Virus record (IMG/VR): IMGVR_UViG_3300037089_000251
Coordinates: 1 to 64,000 of that record
Length of the DNA stretch: 64,000 bases
Direction: 5' to 3' (one strand)
From: a virus
The stretch's first letter is position 1. Each line of letters opens with the position of its first letter. The notes beneath the pieces were generated by a model. It ran no database searches and was not told where the DNA came from. It saw only the letters and a list, made by a program, of their open reading frames with translations. A program made the translations under genes and the position numbers. Shown piece by piece: positions 6,688 to 15,279 of this stretch.

Positions 6688-8289
6688 CTAATACTGCGGC
6701 ATGTCCCCCACGGTCTCATTGTCGATGTTGCGAATCTCCCTGATGCCCTCGGCAATCTGGGGAGTCAGCGGGCGCTGGTCGGAGCCTGGCTCGCTCCCCT
6801 TCCGGGCGAATGCCCCGGTGTTGGGGGACAGCACCATGATGCGGGCGGGCGGCTGCCTTCCGACCCTCTTCTTGACGCAGCCTACCTCCACCTCGTTCCT
6901 CGACGCATCCTTCATCTCCACGTCCGACCAGACGGTCAGGAGCAGGTCCATGTCGTCCTTGAGTTCGCTGAAGGTGCGGATGGAGTCGATGGTGTAGTGG
7001 CCGACGCCTTCCTTGAACTCGCCCTTCATGGCGTCCTTGTAGGACTCCTTGGTAATCTGGATGGGGCTGGCGACGATGATGCCCTTACCATCGTCGAAGT
7101 TCCGGGTGAACCTCTGTATCCGGTGGATGAGCCGCTTGATTTCCTGGTCTATCCACTTGGGGTCGCCTGTCACCTCGAAGCGGGTGATGTAGTCCAAGAG
7201 GATGAAGTCATAGTGGTTCTTCTGATGGTGAATCTTCACCCAGTCCTCAATGGTGTCCCAGTCGAACGGCCGGAACTCCTTGACCTCCAGAAGACCGGGA
7301 AGGTTCTTGCGGGTTTCGATGTCGTAGCAGATGTCCTGCATGTGCTTGATGTCTTCCGGGGTGACCCTGCGACTCTCCCAATCCTCGGTGCCGGGCAGAA
7401 CCATCCCCTTGTAGTCGGGGTGGGAGCTATGCAGGTAGGTCATGGCGTCCCAGATGTGCTGGGCGCTGTGCTCGGTCGAGGCATACAGCCCGTTGAACCC
7501 CTGGCTGAGCCACTGGTACACCATGTAGTTGGCAAGCGTGGTCTTGCCGTCGCCCGCCTGACCGACGATGCCCACGAACTTCATGTCGGAGTTCTTGCTG
7601 ATGATGACGTTGTCGTCGATGTGGGGGATGCCGATGGGCATCTGGCTGTCCACCGACTTCTCATCCATGCGGCTGGCAAAGCCCTCCCTGACCGCCTGCA
7701 TGTTCTCGTGCAGCATCCCGTCCAAGGGCGGGGCCTCGTCGGCGTAGTCACGGAGCCACGCCATCCTCAGGGAGCGCATGGCGGCGGTCGGTCCCTTCTC
7801 CTCCAGGTTCTCCGCCCCCACCCGGTGCTTCCATGCCTCTGCTCCTATGGAAATCTTTCCTGCCCGTGCATAGAGGAGTTCATGCCAGTTGTTCCTGACC
7901 TCGTTGAACGACATCTCCAGCAGGAGGAGGGTGTCGATGGTCTTGAGGCTCGCCGGGGTAGGCTCCCATGTCCCCAGCAGTTCAAGCTGCTCGATGATGC
8001 TGGTGGTGTTGTCCTTCTCCCCGTCGCCTCGGGCGAAGTCCTTGATGTTGTGGGGATTGTCTATGACGTACTTCTTGACATCCTGCGGGCCAGTGGGGAG
8101 GCAGCCTATCTTCTCGACGTATGTCCAGATTGCCCTCAGGGTCCCGCTGGTGATTACCTCGTCGCTTCCCGGCTTGAAGTCCAGATGCTTGGCGTATTGA
8201 AAGGTCCAAGCCAGCTTTTTCTTGTTTTGCAGCACGAACGAAGCAAGGTCCTGAGAACAAAGTCTCCGGGCAAGCTCAGATAGATACAT
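6688..8289 (-). CDS. DnaB-like replicative DNA helicase
   Basis: The 533-aa protein has a helical N-terminal region (about 1-200) and a RecA-type motor. Walker A is GQAGDGKTT near residue 240, Walker B is FILLDY near 363, and a GIIVASPIQITKE segment matches the DnaB family's sensor region. It would be a hexameric 5'-3' helicase unwinding phage DNA. The gene heads a leftward block with the DUF1376-like and zinc-motif genes. A short divergent intergenic space separates it from the tail genes. Confidence 0.88.
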   Translation of the reverse strand: MYLSELARRLCSQDLASFVLQNKKKLAWTFQYAKHLDFKPGSDEVITSGTLRAIWTYVEKIGCLPTGPQDVKKYVIDNPHNIKDFARGDGEKDNTTSIIEQLELLGTWEPTPASLKTIDTLLLLEMSFNEVRNNWHELLYARAGKISIGAEAWKHRVGAENLEEKGPTAAMRSLRMAWLRDYADEAPPLDGMLHENMQAVREGFASRMDEKSVDSQMPIGIPHIDDNVIISKNSDMKFVGIVGQAGDGKTTLANYMVYQWLSQGFNGLYASTEHSAQHIWDAMTYLHSSHPDYKGMVLPGTEDWESRRVTPEDIKHMQDICYDIETRKNLPGLLEVKEFRPFDWDTIEDWVKIHHQKNHYDFILLDYITRFEVTGDPKWIDQEIKRLIHRIQRFTRNFDDGKGIIVASPIQITKESYKDAMKGEFKEGVGHYTIDSIRTFSELKDDMDLLLTVWSDVEMKDASRNEVEVGCVKKRVGRQPPARIMVLSPNTGAFARKGSEPGSDQRPLTPQIAEGIREIRNIDNETVGDMPQY

Positions 8290-8330
8290 AGGATTCCTTT
8301 GCGGCGGTATTCCATGCCAGACTCACTGTG

Positions 8331-8341
8331 GATAAATACCA
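8331..8341 (-). promoter_or_regulatory. Weak promoter-like sequence for the replication block
   Basis: The minus strand reads GGTATTTATCC about 45 nt before the helicase start, one insertion away from the CGGTATTATCC form seen at 5520 and 51338. It lies in the divergent spacer between the helicase and the first rightward tail gene. Confidence 0.3.
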
Positions 8342-8379
8342 GCTTGCTGGTGATTTGCCGGAAACCGGCTTTCCTGAGC

Positions 8380-8904
8380 ATGGATATGGCCAAGGAAACT
8401 AATACCGCCGACTTCGTTAACGTCAAGCTCCTGCGGTTTGACTTCCGCTTCAAGCGGCTCCAATGGCGGGAGGAGATGGCCATCAAGCTGAGCAAGGAGG
8501 AGAACCCCCTGCGCACCATCCTTGCCCATGCCCTCGTCGGGGTATCGGGGCTTCAGCCCGAGTCGCTGGATAAAGCCAAGCAGGTAATCGAGGCCATTCC
8601 CGAGGCGATAGCCGAGAGGGTGTGGAAGGTCTACCGTGGCTCCTTTCCCGCTGCCCGCCGCTTCAGCACCGCCAACCTCTACCAGGCACCGGAGCCTTCC
8701 GAGTACATGAACAAGGTGGTGGAGGAGACGGTGGAGGAGGAAACCACCCACGACCGCACCATCCGGGAGATGGAGGCCCGGTTCGGGAAGCAGGAGGTAG
8801 CCGAGGAGGCAGAGCTAAGCCGCCAGATACTCCGGGCGGCAAGGAAGGAAGGCAAGCGGTTCGCCCCCGCCTCGCCGGACGGGAGGACCAGTGGGAAACA
8901 ATAA
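8380..8904 (+). CDS. Probable tail assembly protein (174 aa)
   Basis: I chose the ATG at 8380 (MDMAKETNTADF); the ATG at 8386 is equally possible. The protein is highly charged and helical, with an acidic Glu-rich stretch (KVVEETVEEETTHDRTIREMEARF) and a basic end. The next gene overlaps its last 14 nt in the +1 frame. Two overlapping helical genes placed before a tape measure gene are typical of tail assembly chaperones, and that is the basis of the call. Confidence 0.5.
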   Translation: MDMAKETNTADFVNVKLLRFDFRFKRLQWREEMAIKLSKEENPLRTILAHALVGVSGLQPESLDKAKQVIEAIPEAIAERVWKVYRGSFPAARRFSTANLYQAPEPSEYMNKVVEETVEEETTHDRTIREMEARFGKQEVAEEAELSRQILRAARKEGKRFAPASPDGRTSGKQ

Positions 8905-9979
8905 TCCCTTCCCCTCCAAGCTCACCTTCGGTTCCGAGCTTGCCAAGAAGCTCAACGAGGGCATCCTCAACCGGGTTCCCACCCACCATGTCCAGACGGT
9001 CAGGGACGAGGTCACCGAGGCGTGCGAGGAGCTTGTCAGCATCGGCGCAAGGATACGCCCCCTGATGATAGACGGGCGGCAGGCGGGATGGGTGCGTGGG
9101 TTCCACGACACGGAGAAGCGGATGCTCAGGCGGTGGGTCCCCAACTCCCACGACTACATCTTCCGGTGCCTCCAGCTTGTCACCTCCCTATCGGAGGACG
9201 AGATATCCTCCCTGTCCTCGCTGGAGCTTCGCAGGCTCATACTCCTCATCACCACCATGGGCGACCGGGACGCCTCCCTCTACCCCTACCTGTCGGCCTT
9301 CTCCACCACGAGGGACTCGGAGAACCTCTGGCACGGCGGGGGGGCTTATTCCAGCTTCGAGAACAAGTCGGTGCTGCTCCCGGACGGAAAACTGCTCCGG
9401 GTCTTGTGCCCGCCGAACCACGCCCGCCTGTGGGCATCCCTATGCACCTACCGGGAGCAGGCGAAGAAGCGCCTGGACGAGTCGTGGAACGCCGTGCTCA
9501 TCATGCGCCCGTGGGCGGGGAAGAGCGTGGACGGTCTGGCGGCGGAGCTAAAGGACGCCACCAAGAGGATGCGGGTGGACGCCCTTGAGCCATGGGAAAA
9601 CATCGTGGCGTCCGGTCCCGACAAGTCCCTTGACGACGGGTGGGCGCACCTTGAGAACATGGAGACGAGGGAGGGGATGCTCAAGGAACTCTATGGGATG
9701 CTCGGGAACGACCGGCACGAGCAGCTTATGGCGAGGTTTGAGAAGCAGCAGCTTGAGGCAGCGGAGAGGGAGAAGATGGAAATCGAGAAGCTGGTAACAC
9801 GCCGGGGAGGCATCGGAATCAACAAGGAAACCATCACGGTCATGACCGAGGCGGAGGTTCGCCAGCGGGAGCAGGACTTGAGGAAGGGGAAGGTCGCCCC
9901 CTCCCCGCCCGTCAACCGGGACAAGGCCGAGGACGGCAACCCGATTGACGCTAGGAAGAAAATCCAGAAGTACCAGTGA
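8891..9979 (+). CDS. Probable tail assembly protein, large (362 aa), GTG start
   Basis: Starts at a GTG overlapping the upstream stop (GTGGGAAACAATAA) behind GGGAGG. The product begins MGNNNPFPSKLTFGSELAKK and is mostly helical, with a charged coiled region (EKQQLEAAEREKMEIEKL) near residue 300 and a basic tail. No enzymatic motif is seen. The overlap frame is +1, so a frameshifted fusion is conceivable, but the good ribosome binding site makes reinitiation simpler. It ends 1 nt from a convergent leftward gene. Confidence 0.6.
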   Translation: MGNNNPFPSKLTFGSELAKKLNEGILNRVPTHHVQTVRDEVTEACEELVSIGARIRPLMIDGRQAGWVRGFHDTEKRMLRRWVPNSHDYIFRCLQLVTSLSEDEISSLSSLELRRLILLITTMGDRDASLYPYLSAFSTTRDSENLWHGGGAYSSFENKSVLLPDGKLLRVLCPPNHARLWASLCTYREQAKKRLDESWNAVLIMRPWAGKSVDGLAAELKDATKRMRVDALEPWENIVASGPDKSLDDGWAHLENMETREGMLKELYGMLGNDRHEQLMARFEKQQLEAAEREKMEIEKLVTRRGGIGINKETITVMTEAEVRQREQDLRKGKVAPSPPVNRDKAEDGNPIDARKKIQKYQ

Positions 9980-9980
9980 C

Positions 9981-11003
9981 CTAAACCGGGGTCACCTTCT
10001 TGCCCTTCAAGGCGTAGTGGGTTCCCACCAGCAACCCCGCAGAGGTCAAGGCAAGCAGGTGAGGATGCTTGACGAGGGGGCGGTTATTTACGCCGTCCGA
10101 GCGGTCCTCCTCCCATTGCAGGTTAAGCTGTATCCCCCTGAGAAGTGGATAGAGAGTCCAGAGCCAAATCCAAAATGCCCTCCAAGCCGCCGAGGGGTGG
10201 CTGGTCCCATACTCTATGGTGCTCACCGCTGCATAGAAAATCCAGAAGGGGATTACACTCAGCATGGTGTACCACGGGGCATACTTCACCATCACGAACA
10301 TCACGGGGATTATCAGGAGAAGGGAAAGCTGTGCCATCGACCCTATCGGGTGTGCCATAACACATGGGGGGAGCAGCAGCAGGAACGCCAGTAGACCCAT
10401 CATCAGCCAGTTTCCCCCACCCTGAAACACCGAATAGAGCCGAGGGTACATACGCCGCACTTCCCCCGGACTAAGGAGGTTCATGGCTAGGATGAAGGGG
10501 AAGTACAGGATGTCACGGACGACCTCTTGCCCCTTCTGGATTGGGCTGAGGCTCCTCCAATGCTTCCGGTCATGCTCCGCCATCCCATTCTTGACAGCCC
10601 TGTCAGTGACCCGCTGCTTGGCCCTCTCGATGGGGATGCGGTGCTTGGCGGCAAAGTCTTCACACTCTTGGTTATACTCCGCCTCGTCCCTCTCCTCGTC
10701 CTCGAAACTCCTGTCCTCAACGGCACTATAGAATTTCAACTGGTTGGGAGTCAGAACCTCCCATATGGCTCCGTCAAGATACCCGCCCCACTCCTTCTCT
10801 ACCTTGTTCAGGGAGAGCCAGCAGTCGTTGAAGTCGTCCTCCGACATCTTCCGGGGGTCCGGATACTCATCGCTGCCGGGCGAGGCGTCCTTGTCCAAGG
10901 CGAACTCCATGGAAACCCAGAGGGCAAAATGGCTGGGATACCCCATCCTCAGACCCTCTGACTCGTTTTTCAGGTACCGGGTGCGTTCTCCTGCTCCAAT
11001 CAT
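9981..11003 (-). CDS. Integral membrane protein, leftward cassette (340 aa)
   Basis: I chose the ATG at 11003 (MIGAGERTRYLKNESEG) because GGAGG lies 6 nt upstream and a promoter sits at 11018-11025. The N-terminal half is soluble and acidic (DEERDEAEYNQECEDFAAKH). The C-terminal half has about five membrane segments, including LLAFLLLLPPCVMA, LSLLLIIPVMFVMV and LSVIPFWIFYAAV. The gene is reversed inside the rightward tail module, between the assembly genes and the tape measure gene, with its own promoter. That points to independent expression, possibly early. Function unknown. Confidence 0.75.
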   Translation of the reverse strand: MIGAGERTRYLKNESEGLRMGYPSHFALWVSMEFALDKDASPGSDEYPDPRKMSEDDFNDCWLSLNKVEKEWGGYLDGAIWEVLTPNQLKFYSAVEDRSFEDEERDEAEYNQECEDFAAKHRIPIERAKQRVTDRAVKNGMAEHDRKHWRSLSPIQKGQEVVRDILYFPFILAMNLLSPGEVRRMYPRLYSVFQGGGNWLMMGLLAFLLLLPPCVMAHPIGSMAQLSLLLIIPVMFVMVKYAPWYTMLSVIPFWIFYAAVSTIEYGTSHPSAAWRAFWIWLWTLYPLLRGIQLNLQWEEDRSDGVNNRPLVKHPHLLALTSAGLLVGTHYALKGKKVTPV

Positions 11004-11017
11004 AGAATCCTCCACTG

Positions 11018-11050
11018 ATAGTATACACCGGGCGGAGCGGGATTCGGGGG
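11018..11050 (-). promoter_or_regulatory. Promoter, leftward, for the membrane-protein cassette
   Basis: The minus strand reads CCCGGTGTATACTATCAG with TATACT at 11025-11020. The same GGTGTATACT form is found at 62488. The start codon is 15 nt downstream of the -10 box, behind GGAGG. Confidence 0.6.
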
Positions 11051-11100
11051 TAAAGTGATTCCCACATAACCGACTGTCGCTCCACTTATTAGGAGGAAAC

Positions 11101-11751
11101 ATGAGCGAAGCTACACTTGACGGAGCCGGGGTCCTTACGGACACCCCCCAGTCCCTTGACGAGGTTATTCTCGGTCTGAAGGGGTTTGGCATCGAGGAGA
11201 ACGAGGAAATCCTTAATTTTGAGGCATCTGGGAGGAAAGTAAGCCTCCGTATCTCCAACATACCCACCGACAGCGAGATGAAGGCTCTGCTGGCCGCAGA
11301 GGAGCTAAAGGGGTATGCCTGGGTCCAGCGCATCCGTTGCGAAATCCTCTCTCGGGCCATTACTTGGGCGAACGGCATCACCATCCGGGACCTGACCGAC
11401 GAGCAGCGGTTGGTGGTTGACCCCACCTCCAAGGACGGCTCCAAGGTGGACATCCAGGTCGCCCTCCGCAATATCCTCCTCGGGTGGGGGCAGGAGGTTC
11501 TCCAGACCCTCTGGAAGATTCTCATGGTTCACTCCGAGAACATCGCCAAGCGCATGCAGAAGGACTTCCCCCAGTCCACGATGATGACCGAGGTGGAGCG
11601 CCGGTTCTTCGAGGCTGCGCTCAAGGAAATCCATGACGCCAGCAAGGAGGTCATTGAGGACACGGTGGCCAAGTCGTTGGAGGAGGAGCTTACCCCGGAA
11701 GAGCGGGCGGAGCTTGTGAAGGAACAGAAGGCATCCCAGAAGAGGTCATAA
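11101..11751 (+). CDS. Probable tail assembly or tape-measure-associated protein (216 aa)
   Basis: A strong ribosome binding site (AGGAGGAAAC) precedes the ATG. The protein is acidic with mixed helix, ending in a long charged coil (VIEDTVAKSLEEELTPEERAEL and beyond). It is 3 nt before the tape measure gene, the usual place of a tail assembly chaperone. No catalytic motif is seen; the assignment rests on position and composition. Confidence 0.55.
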   Translation: MSEATLDGAGVLTDTPQSLDEVILGLKGFGIEENEEILNFEASGRKVSLRISNIPTDSEMKALLAAEELKGYAWVQRIRCEILSRAITWANGITIRDLTDEQRLVVDPTSKDGSKVDIQVALRNILLGWGQEVLQTLWKILMVHSENIAKRMQKDFPQSTMMTEVERRFFEAALKEIHDASKEVIEDTVAKSLEEELTPEERAELVKEQKASQKRS

Positions 11752-11754
11752 TAG

Positions 11755-14700
11755 ATGGCTCCCCAGAACTTCGACCCCAAGCAGTTGCAGGACTTCCTCA
11801 ACCTGATGGGGCAGGTCAACACGACGATGCAGGGAACGCTGGACATGCTCACCGTGCATGGCCAGCAGGTCCGTGATATCTTCGAGAAGATTGCCGACGA
11901 GTTCGGGAACCTGAACACGGATGCCAAGCAGTTCGTCACCCACCTGGAGGATACGAGGCAGGAGTTCGCCCAAGTCGCCAAGTTCGCCAACAGCATAAAC
12001 CTGAAGAAGGTGCTGGAGACCCAGCACTTGGACAAGGTGCAGAAGTACTTCGAGAACATCGCCCGCATTGCCGAGAAGGTTCGGGACACCAAGAGCTACG
12101 CCGCCACCGACCGTGACGCCGCCGCCAAGACGCTGGAGGTCGTCAGGAAGCAACTGGAGGAAATCAACAAGATAGCAGCCGCCACGCCCGCCAAGATGCA
12201 CAAGGCTCTGGACGCAGATGTCGCCAAGAAGTTCAACAGGGAGATTGAGAACTTGGAGAAGCGCCTGGGGCTGGTCACCAAGAAGCTGGATGAGATGCGA
12301 CACCCACTCATGGCGGTCGGGGAGGCGATGCGGGAGACCTTCGGCGACGTGCGCATGTTCGCCCCTTTCACGCAGGCATGGGACAAGCTCCAGAACCGCA
12401 AGGCAAGGGCGCAAATCACACAGCAGCGGGCACAGGAGAACATGGAGAAGGGGGCGGCGATATTCCAGACGAAGATTGCCGACCGCAAGGGACCGATGGG
12501 CGACCTCCTGCGGGGCATACCCTTGAAGAAGAGCGGGGATGTAGACAGGGAATTCTTGGAGGGGATGAACCGGAAGCAGCGAACCGAGCTTCGCAAAAAC
12601 GCCAAGAAGGTCTTGGGGATGGACCGTGGGGACTTGGAGGCGGAGGTAGGAAAGCTCAGCGGGTACACCGGGGCAGGAGCAGGGGTTGAACGCAAGGCGA
12701 TGGCCAACCGCCTCATGAACGCCGCTAAAAGCCTGGCGGGCAAGGGAGCGGACATAGGCGCTGATGTCGAGGGTATAGGCGGGATTGCCAAGGGTGGCGG
12801 CTCGCTCTTCGCCGGGTTAGGGGAGGGAGCAGCGGGTGGCTTGGGGAAGCTTGCCGAGGGTGCCGGTCCCTATCTGATGATAGCCGGTCTCCTTCGTGAC
12901 GGGTTTGACTCCATGATTGACAGCAACCAAAACATCTTCAAGAGCATAGGAACCAGCGGGCTGTTTGCCGGTAGGGGGCAAGGACCTGCCGGGGTGTTCC
13001 AGAACGTGCGTACCAACCTTACGCCCATGATGAACCTCTACGGGCAGACCTACGAGAGCAACCTCAAGATGGCGTCGGCAATCGACAAGTTTGGCGTGAG
13101 CGTCCGGGACCTCGGGGACCAAGGCAACGACTTGGGCAGGAACATGATTGGGCTGGCGGGCGGGCAGGTGGGTCAGGGCATCGCCACGACCGTATTCGGC
13201 GGGGCGAGGCTAGCCGGTCTGGATGAGACGCAGGCGACGGAGCAAATCATGAAGCTGCTCCAGCAGTACCATATGTCGCTCCAGTCCACGGACGTGTTCT
13301 TCAACAAGCTCAATGCCGATATCGCCGCTTCGGGGATAACCTCCACCAAGTACCTGCAAATCATCGACGAAATCACCACCCAGTTCGACCATATGGCACG
13401 GGGGATTAACGATGTTACTGGCACCCTGCGGGTCCTCGGTCACACCGGCACCCTGACCTCTGAGCAAATCAAGGACGCCATGGACTCCATGCTCACCACC
13501 AAGGCTCCCCCGGAGTGGAAGGCATACCTGACGATGCAGGCGGAGAACCAGGGGAACGTGGCCTCCTACCAGAAGGGGCAGCAGTATAATGTGGAGCAGC
13601 AGGCGCAGAACGTCCGTGGAACCCTGAAGACCCTGCTCAAGGCGCAGACCCCCGGCATGACGGATGACGAGGCGGAAAAGCTCATGGACAGCCAAGGCGT
13701 GACCATGGACGCCCTTAAGGATGTCCATGACCAGAGCGGCATTGCCCGTGCCAAGGCGATGGCCATGAATATTCCCCAAGATATTGGTCCCCCGGCAATC
13801 AGGCAGCAGATAGGTGCCACTACCGAGCAACTCAGGCGGGACAAGCTCGCCTTGGCTTATACCAACTTCGCCATGGGCAACAAGGGTCCGGGAGGGGCGG
13901 TGCCCTTTGCGTTCCAGCCCAACCAAGGACCGGGGACGGCTGAGTTCCTCAACATGACCAACCTCCTGAGCACCATGCAGATGGTATCCGGGATGGACCA
14001 GAAGGAGGCATGGCGGACGCTCAATATCAACCCCACGGATGAGCGGTTAATCCGTGCCACCCCCCAGATAGCGATGCGGCTTGCCAAGACGGGCAACACC
14101 ATAGAGCAGCTTCAAGCCATCCCCACCGTCACTGGGGCGGTAGCCTCCGAGGCGGTCAAGCGGGCGCAGATGGGAGACCTCGAAGGACCAGAGGCTACGG
14201 ACATATACCAGCAGATTGCCACCTCCCTGAAGATAGCCACGCAAGGGAGAAGCCCGGAGGCGGTCGCCCAAGATGTCAAGGCTGCCCTCACCGACAACAC
14301 CAAGAACCAAGCTACCGCCCAGCAGGACATAGCAGGCAACTTCGACACCATGAGGGAGATTTTCACCACCCACTCGAAGCTGCAAGAGTATGCGCAGAAG
14401 AAGGCAGAGGAGGCCGGTAAGGACACCAAGGACGACATGTCCAAGGCTCTCGGCGAGGCACTCAGCAAGACCGACACCTACTTGGAGCAGATAAAGAACC
14501 TCCTCCAGAACGAGATTTACGGCACCATCAGCGACATCCTCGATGTCCTCCCCGGAGGCAAGTCCAAGGCTTACCGGGACAGGGAGACCGCCCGCAACAA
14601 CATGGGAGGACCGGACACGGGGGGATTCACAGCCGAGGACCACCGGAGACGCCTTGAGGAAGAGTTCGGGATGGGGGCGGATGTCCAAGGGAGCCTGTCT

Positions 14701-15276
14701 TACAATATCAACAAGACCAAGGGCGTCGTGCAGGACCTTTCTGATGACATCGGGCGTGCGAATGACGAGCTTGTCGCTGTCAAGGCTAAGGGAGACCCCA
14801 AGGAGATAGCAGCGGCGGAAAGCAAGGTCAAGGACTTGGTTTCTCGCCGTGAGCGCATTCAGCGGACCTCCGAGGCGCTCCTTGCCATGGTGCCGAGGAT
14901 AAAGGGCGGAGGTAAGGACATCGGTCTTGACGTGGCAAAATCCACGGAGGGCGATGAGGGCTATCTTGCTGCCCTCTTGGCTTCAGAGAACGCCTACCGG
15001 AAGACTCACCCAGCCCAGCCCTATGTCCCGAACGCCGCCAAGCCAGGGGAGGCTCCCCAGACGCCGGGCGGACAGAGCGTCAAGGGCAAGGAGGGCAAGG
15101 GCGGAAACGTGAGCGTGAGCACCAAGAACGACACTACCATCACCCATGTGAAGACCGACCCCCCGCAGCACAACACCGATTATACCAAGGGGAAGGAGAT
15201 AACCCCTGACGATGCCAGGCGGCAGGCGGCAGCGGCAGCGGCAGCATCCCATAAGCGGACGATGGTGAGCAATTAA
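11755..15276 (+). CDS. Tape measure protein
   Basis: The 1173-aa protein is the expected length ruler of the tail. The first 230 residues form coiled coil (runs such as NLEKRLGLVTKKLDEM), followed by a Gly/Ala-rich hydrophobic region near residues 340-380 (GIGGIAKGGGSLFAGLGEG, GPYLMIAGLLRDGF), long polar helices, and a Thr/Lys-rich tail with Ala repeats. At the usual 1.5 angstrom per residue this would give a tail near 175 nm. It is followed immediately by baseplate genes. Confidence 0.85.
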   Translation: MAPQNFDPKQLQDFLNLMGQVNTTMQGTLDMLTVHGQQVRDIFEKIADEFGNLNTDAKQFVTHLEDTRQEFAQVAKFANSINLKKVLETQHLDKVQKYFENIARIAEKVRDTKSYAATDRDAAAKTLEVVRKQLEEINKIAAATPAKMHKALDADVAKKFNREIENLEKRLGLVTKKLDEMRHPLMAVGEAMRETFGDVRMFAPFTQAWDKLQNRKARAQITQQRAQENMEKGAAIFQTKIADRKGPMGDLLRGIPLKKSGDVDREFLEGMNRKQRTELRKNAKKVLGMDRGDLEAEVGKLSGYTGAGAGVERKAMANRLMNAAKSLAGKGADIGADVEGIGGIAKGGGSLFAGLGEGAAGGLGKLAEGAGPYLMIAGLLRDGFDSMIDSNQNIFKSIGTSGLFAGRGQGPAGVFQNVRTNLTPMMNLYGQTYESNLKMASAIDKFGVSVRDLGDQGNDLGRNMIGLAGGQVGQGIATTVFGGARLAGLDETQATEQIMKLLQQYHMSLQSTDVFFNKLNADIAASGITSTKYLQIIDEITTQFDHMARGINDVTGTLRVLGHTGTLTSEQIKDAMDSMLTTKAPPEWKAYLTMQAENQGNVASYQKGQQYNVEQQAQNVRGTLKTLLKAQTPGMTDDEAEKLMDSQGVTMDALKDVHDQSGIARAKAMAMNIPQDIGPPAIRQQIGATTEQLRRDKLALAYTNFAMGNKGPGGAVPFAFQPNQGPGTAEFLNMTNLLSTMQMVSGMDQKEAWRTLNINPTDERLIRATPQIAMRLAKTGNTIEQLQAIPTVTGAVASEAVKRAQMGDLEGPEATDIYQQIATSLKIATQGRSPEAVAQDVKAALTDNTKNQATAQQDIAGNFDTMREIFTTHSKLQEYAQKKAEEAGKDTKDDMSKALGEALSKTDTYLEQIKNLLQNEIYGTISDILDVLPGGKSKAYRDRETARNNMGGPDTGGFTAEDHRRRLEEEFGMGADVQGSLSYNINKTKGVVQDLSDDIGRANDELVAVKAKGDPKEIAAAESKVKDLVSRRERIQRTSEALLAMVPRIKGGGKDIGLDVAKSTEGDEGYLAALLASENAYRKTHPAQPYVPNAAKPGEAPQTPGGQSVKGKEGKGGNVSVSTKNDTTITHVKTDPPQHNTDYTKGKEITPDDARRQAAAAAAASHKRTMVSN

Positions 15277-15279
15277 CCT

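Noticed and set aside
8891-8904. GGGAAAC heptamer in the overlap of two tail genes, suggesting -1 frameshifting
   Set aside because: The upstream gene reads it as GGG AAA C, not in the G GGA AAC phase needed, and the downstream frame is +1. The downstream GTG has a good ribosome binding site (GGGAGG).
11004-11525. Upstream extension of the leftward membrane protein
   Set aside because: The extension runs antisense through a rightward gene and across a promoter and ribosome binding site that clearly mark the start at 11003.
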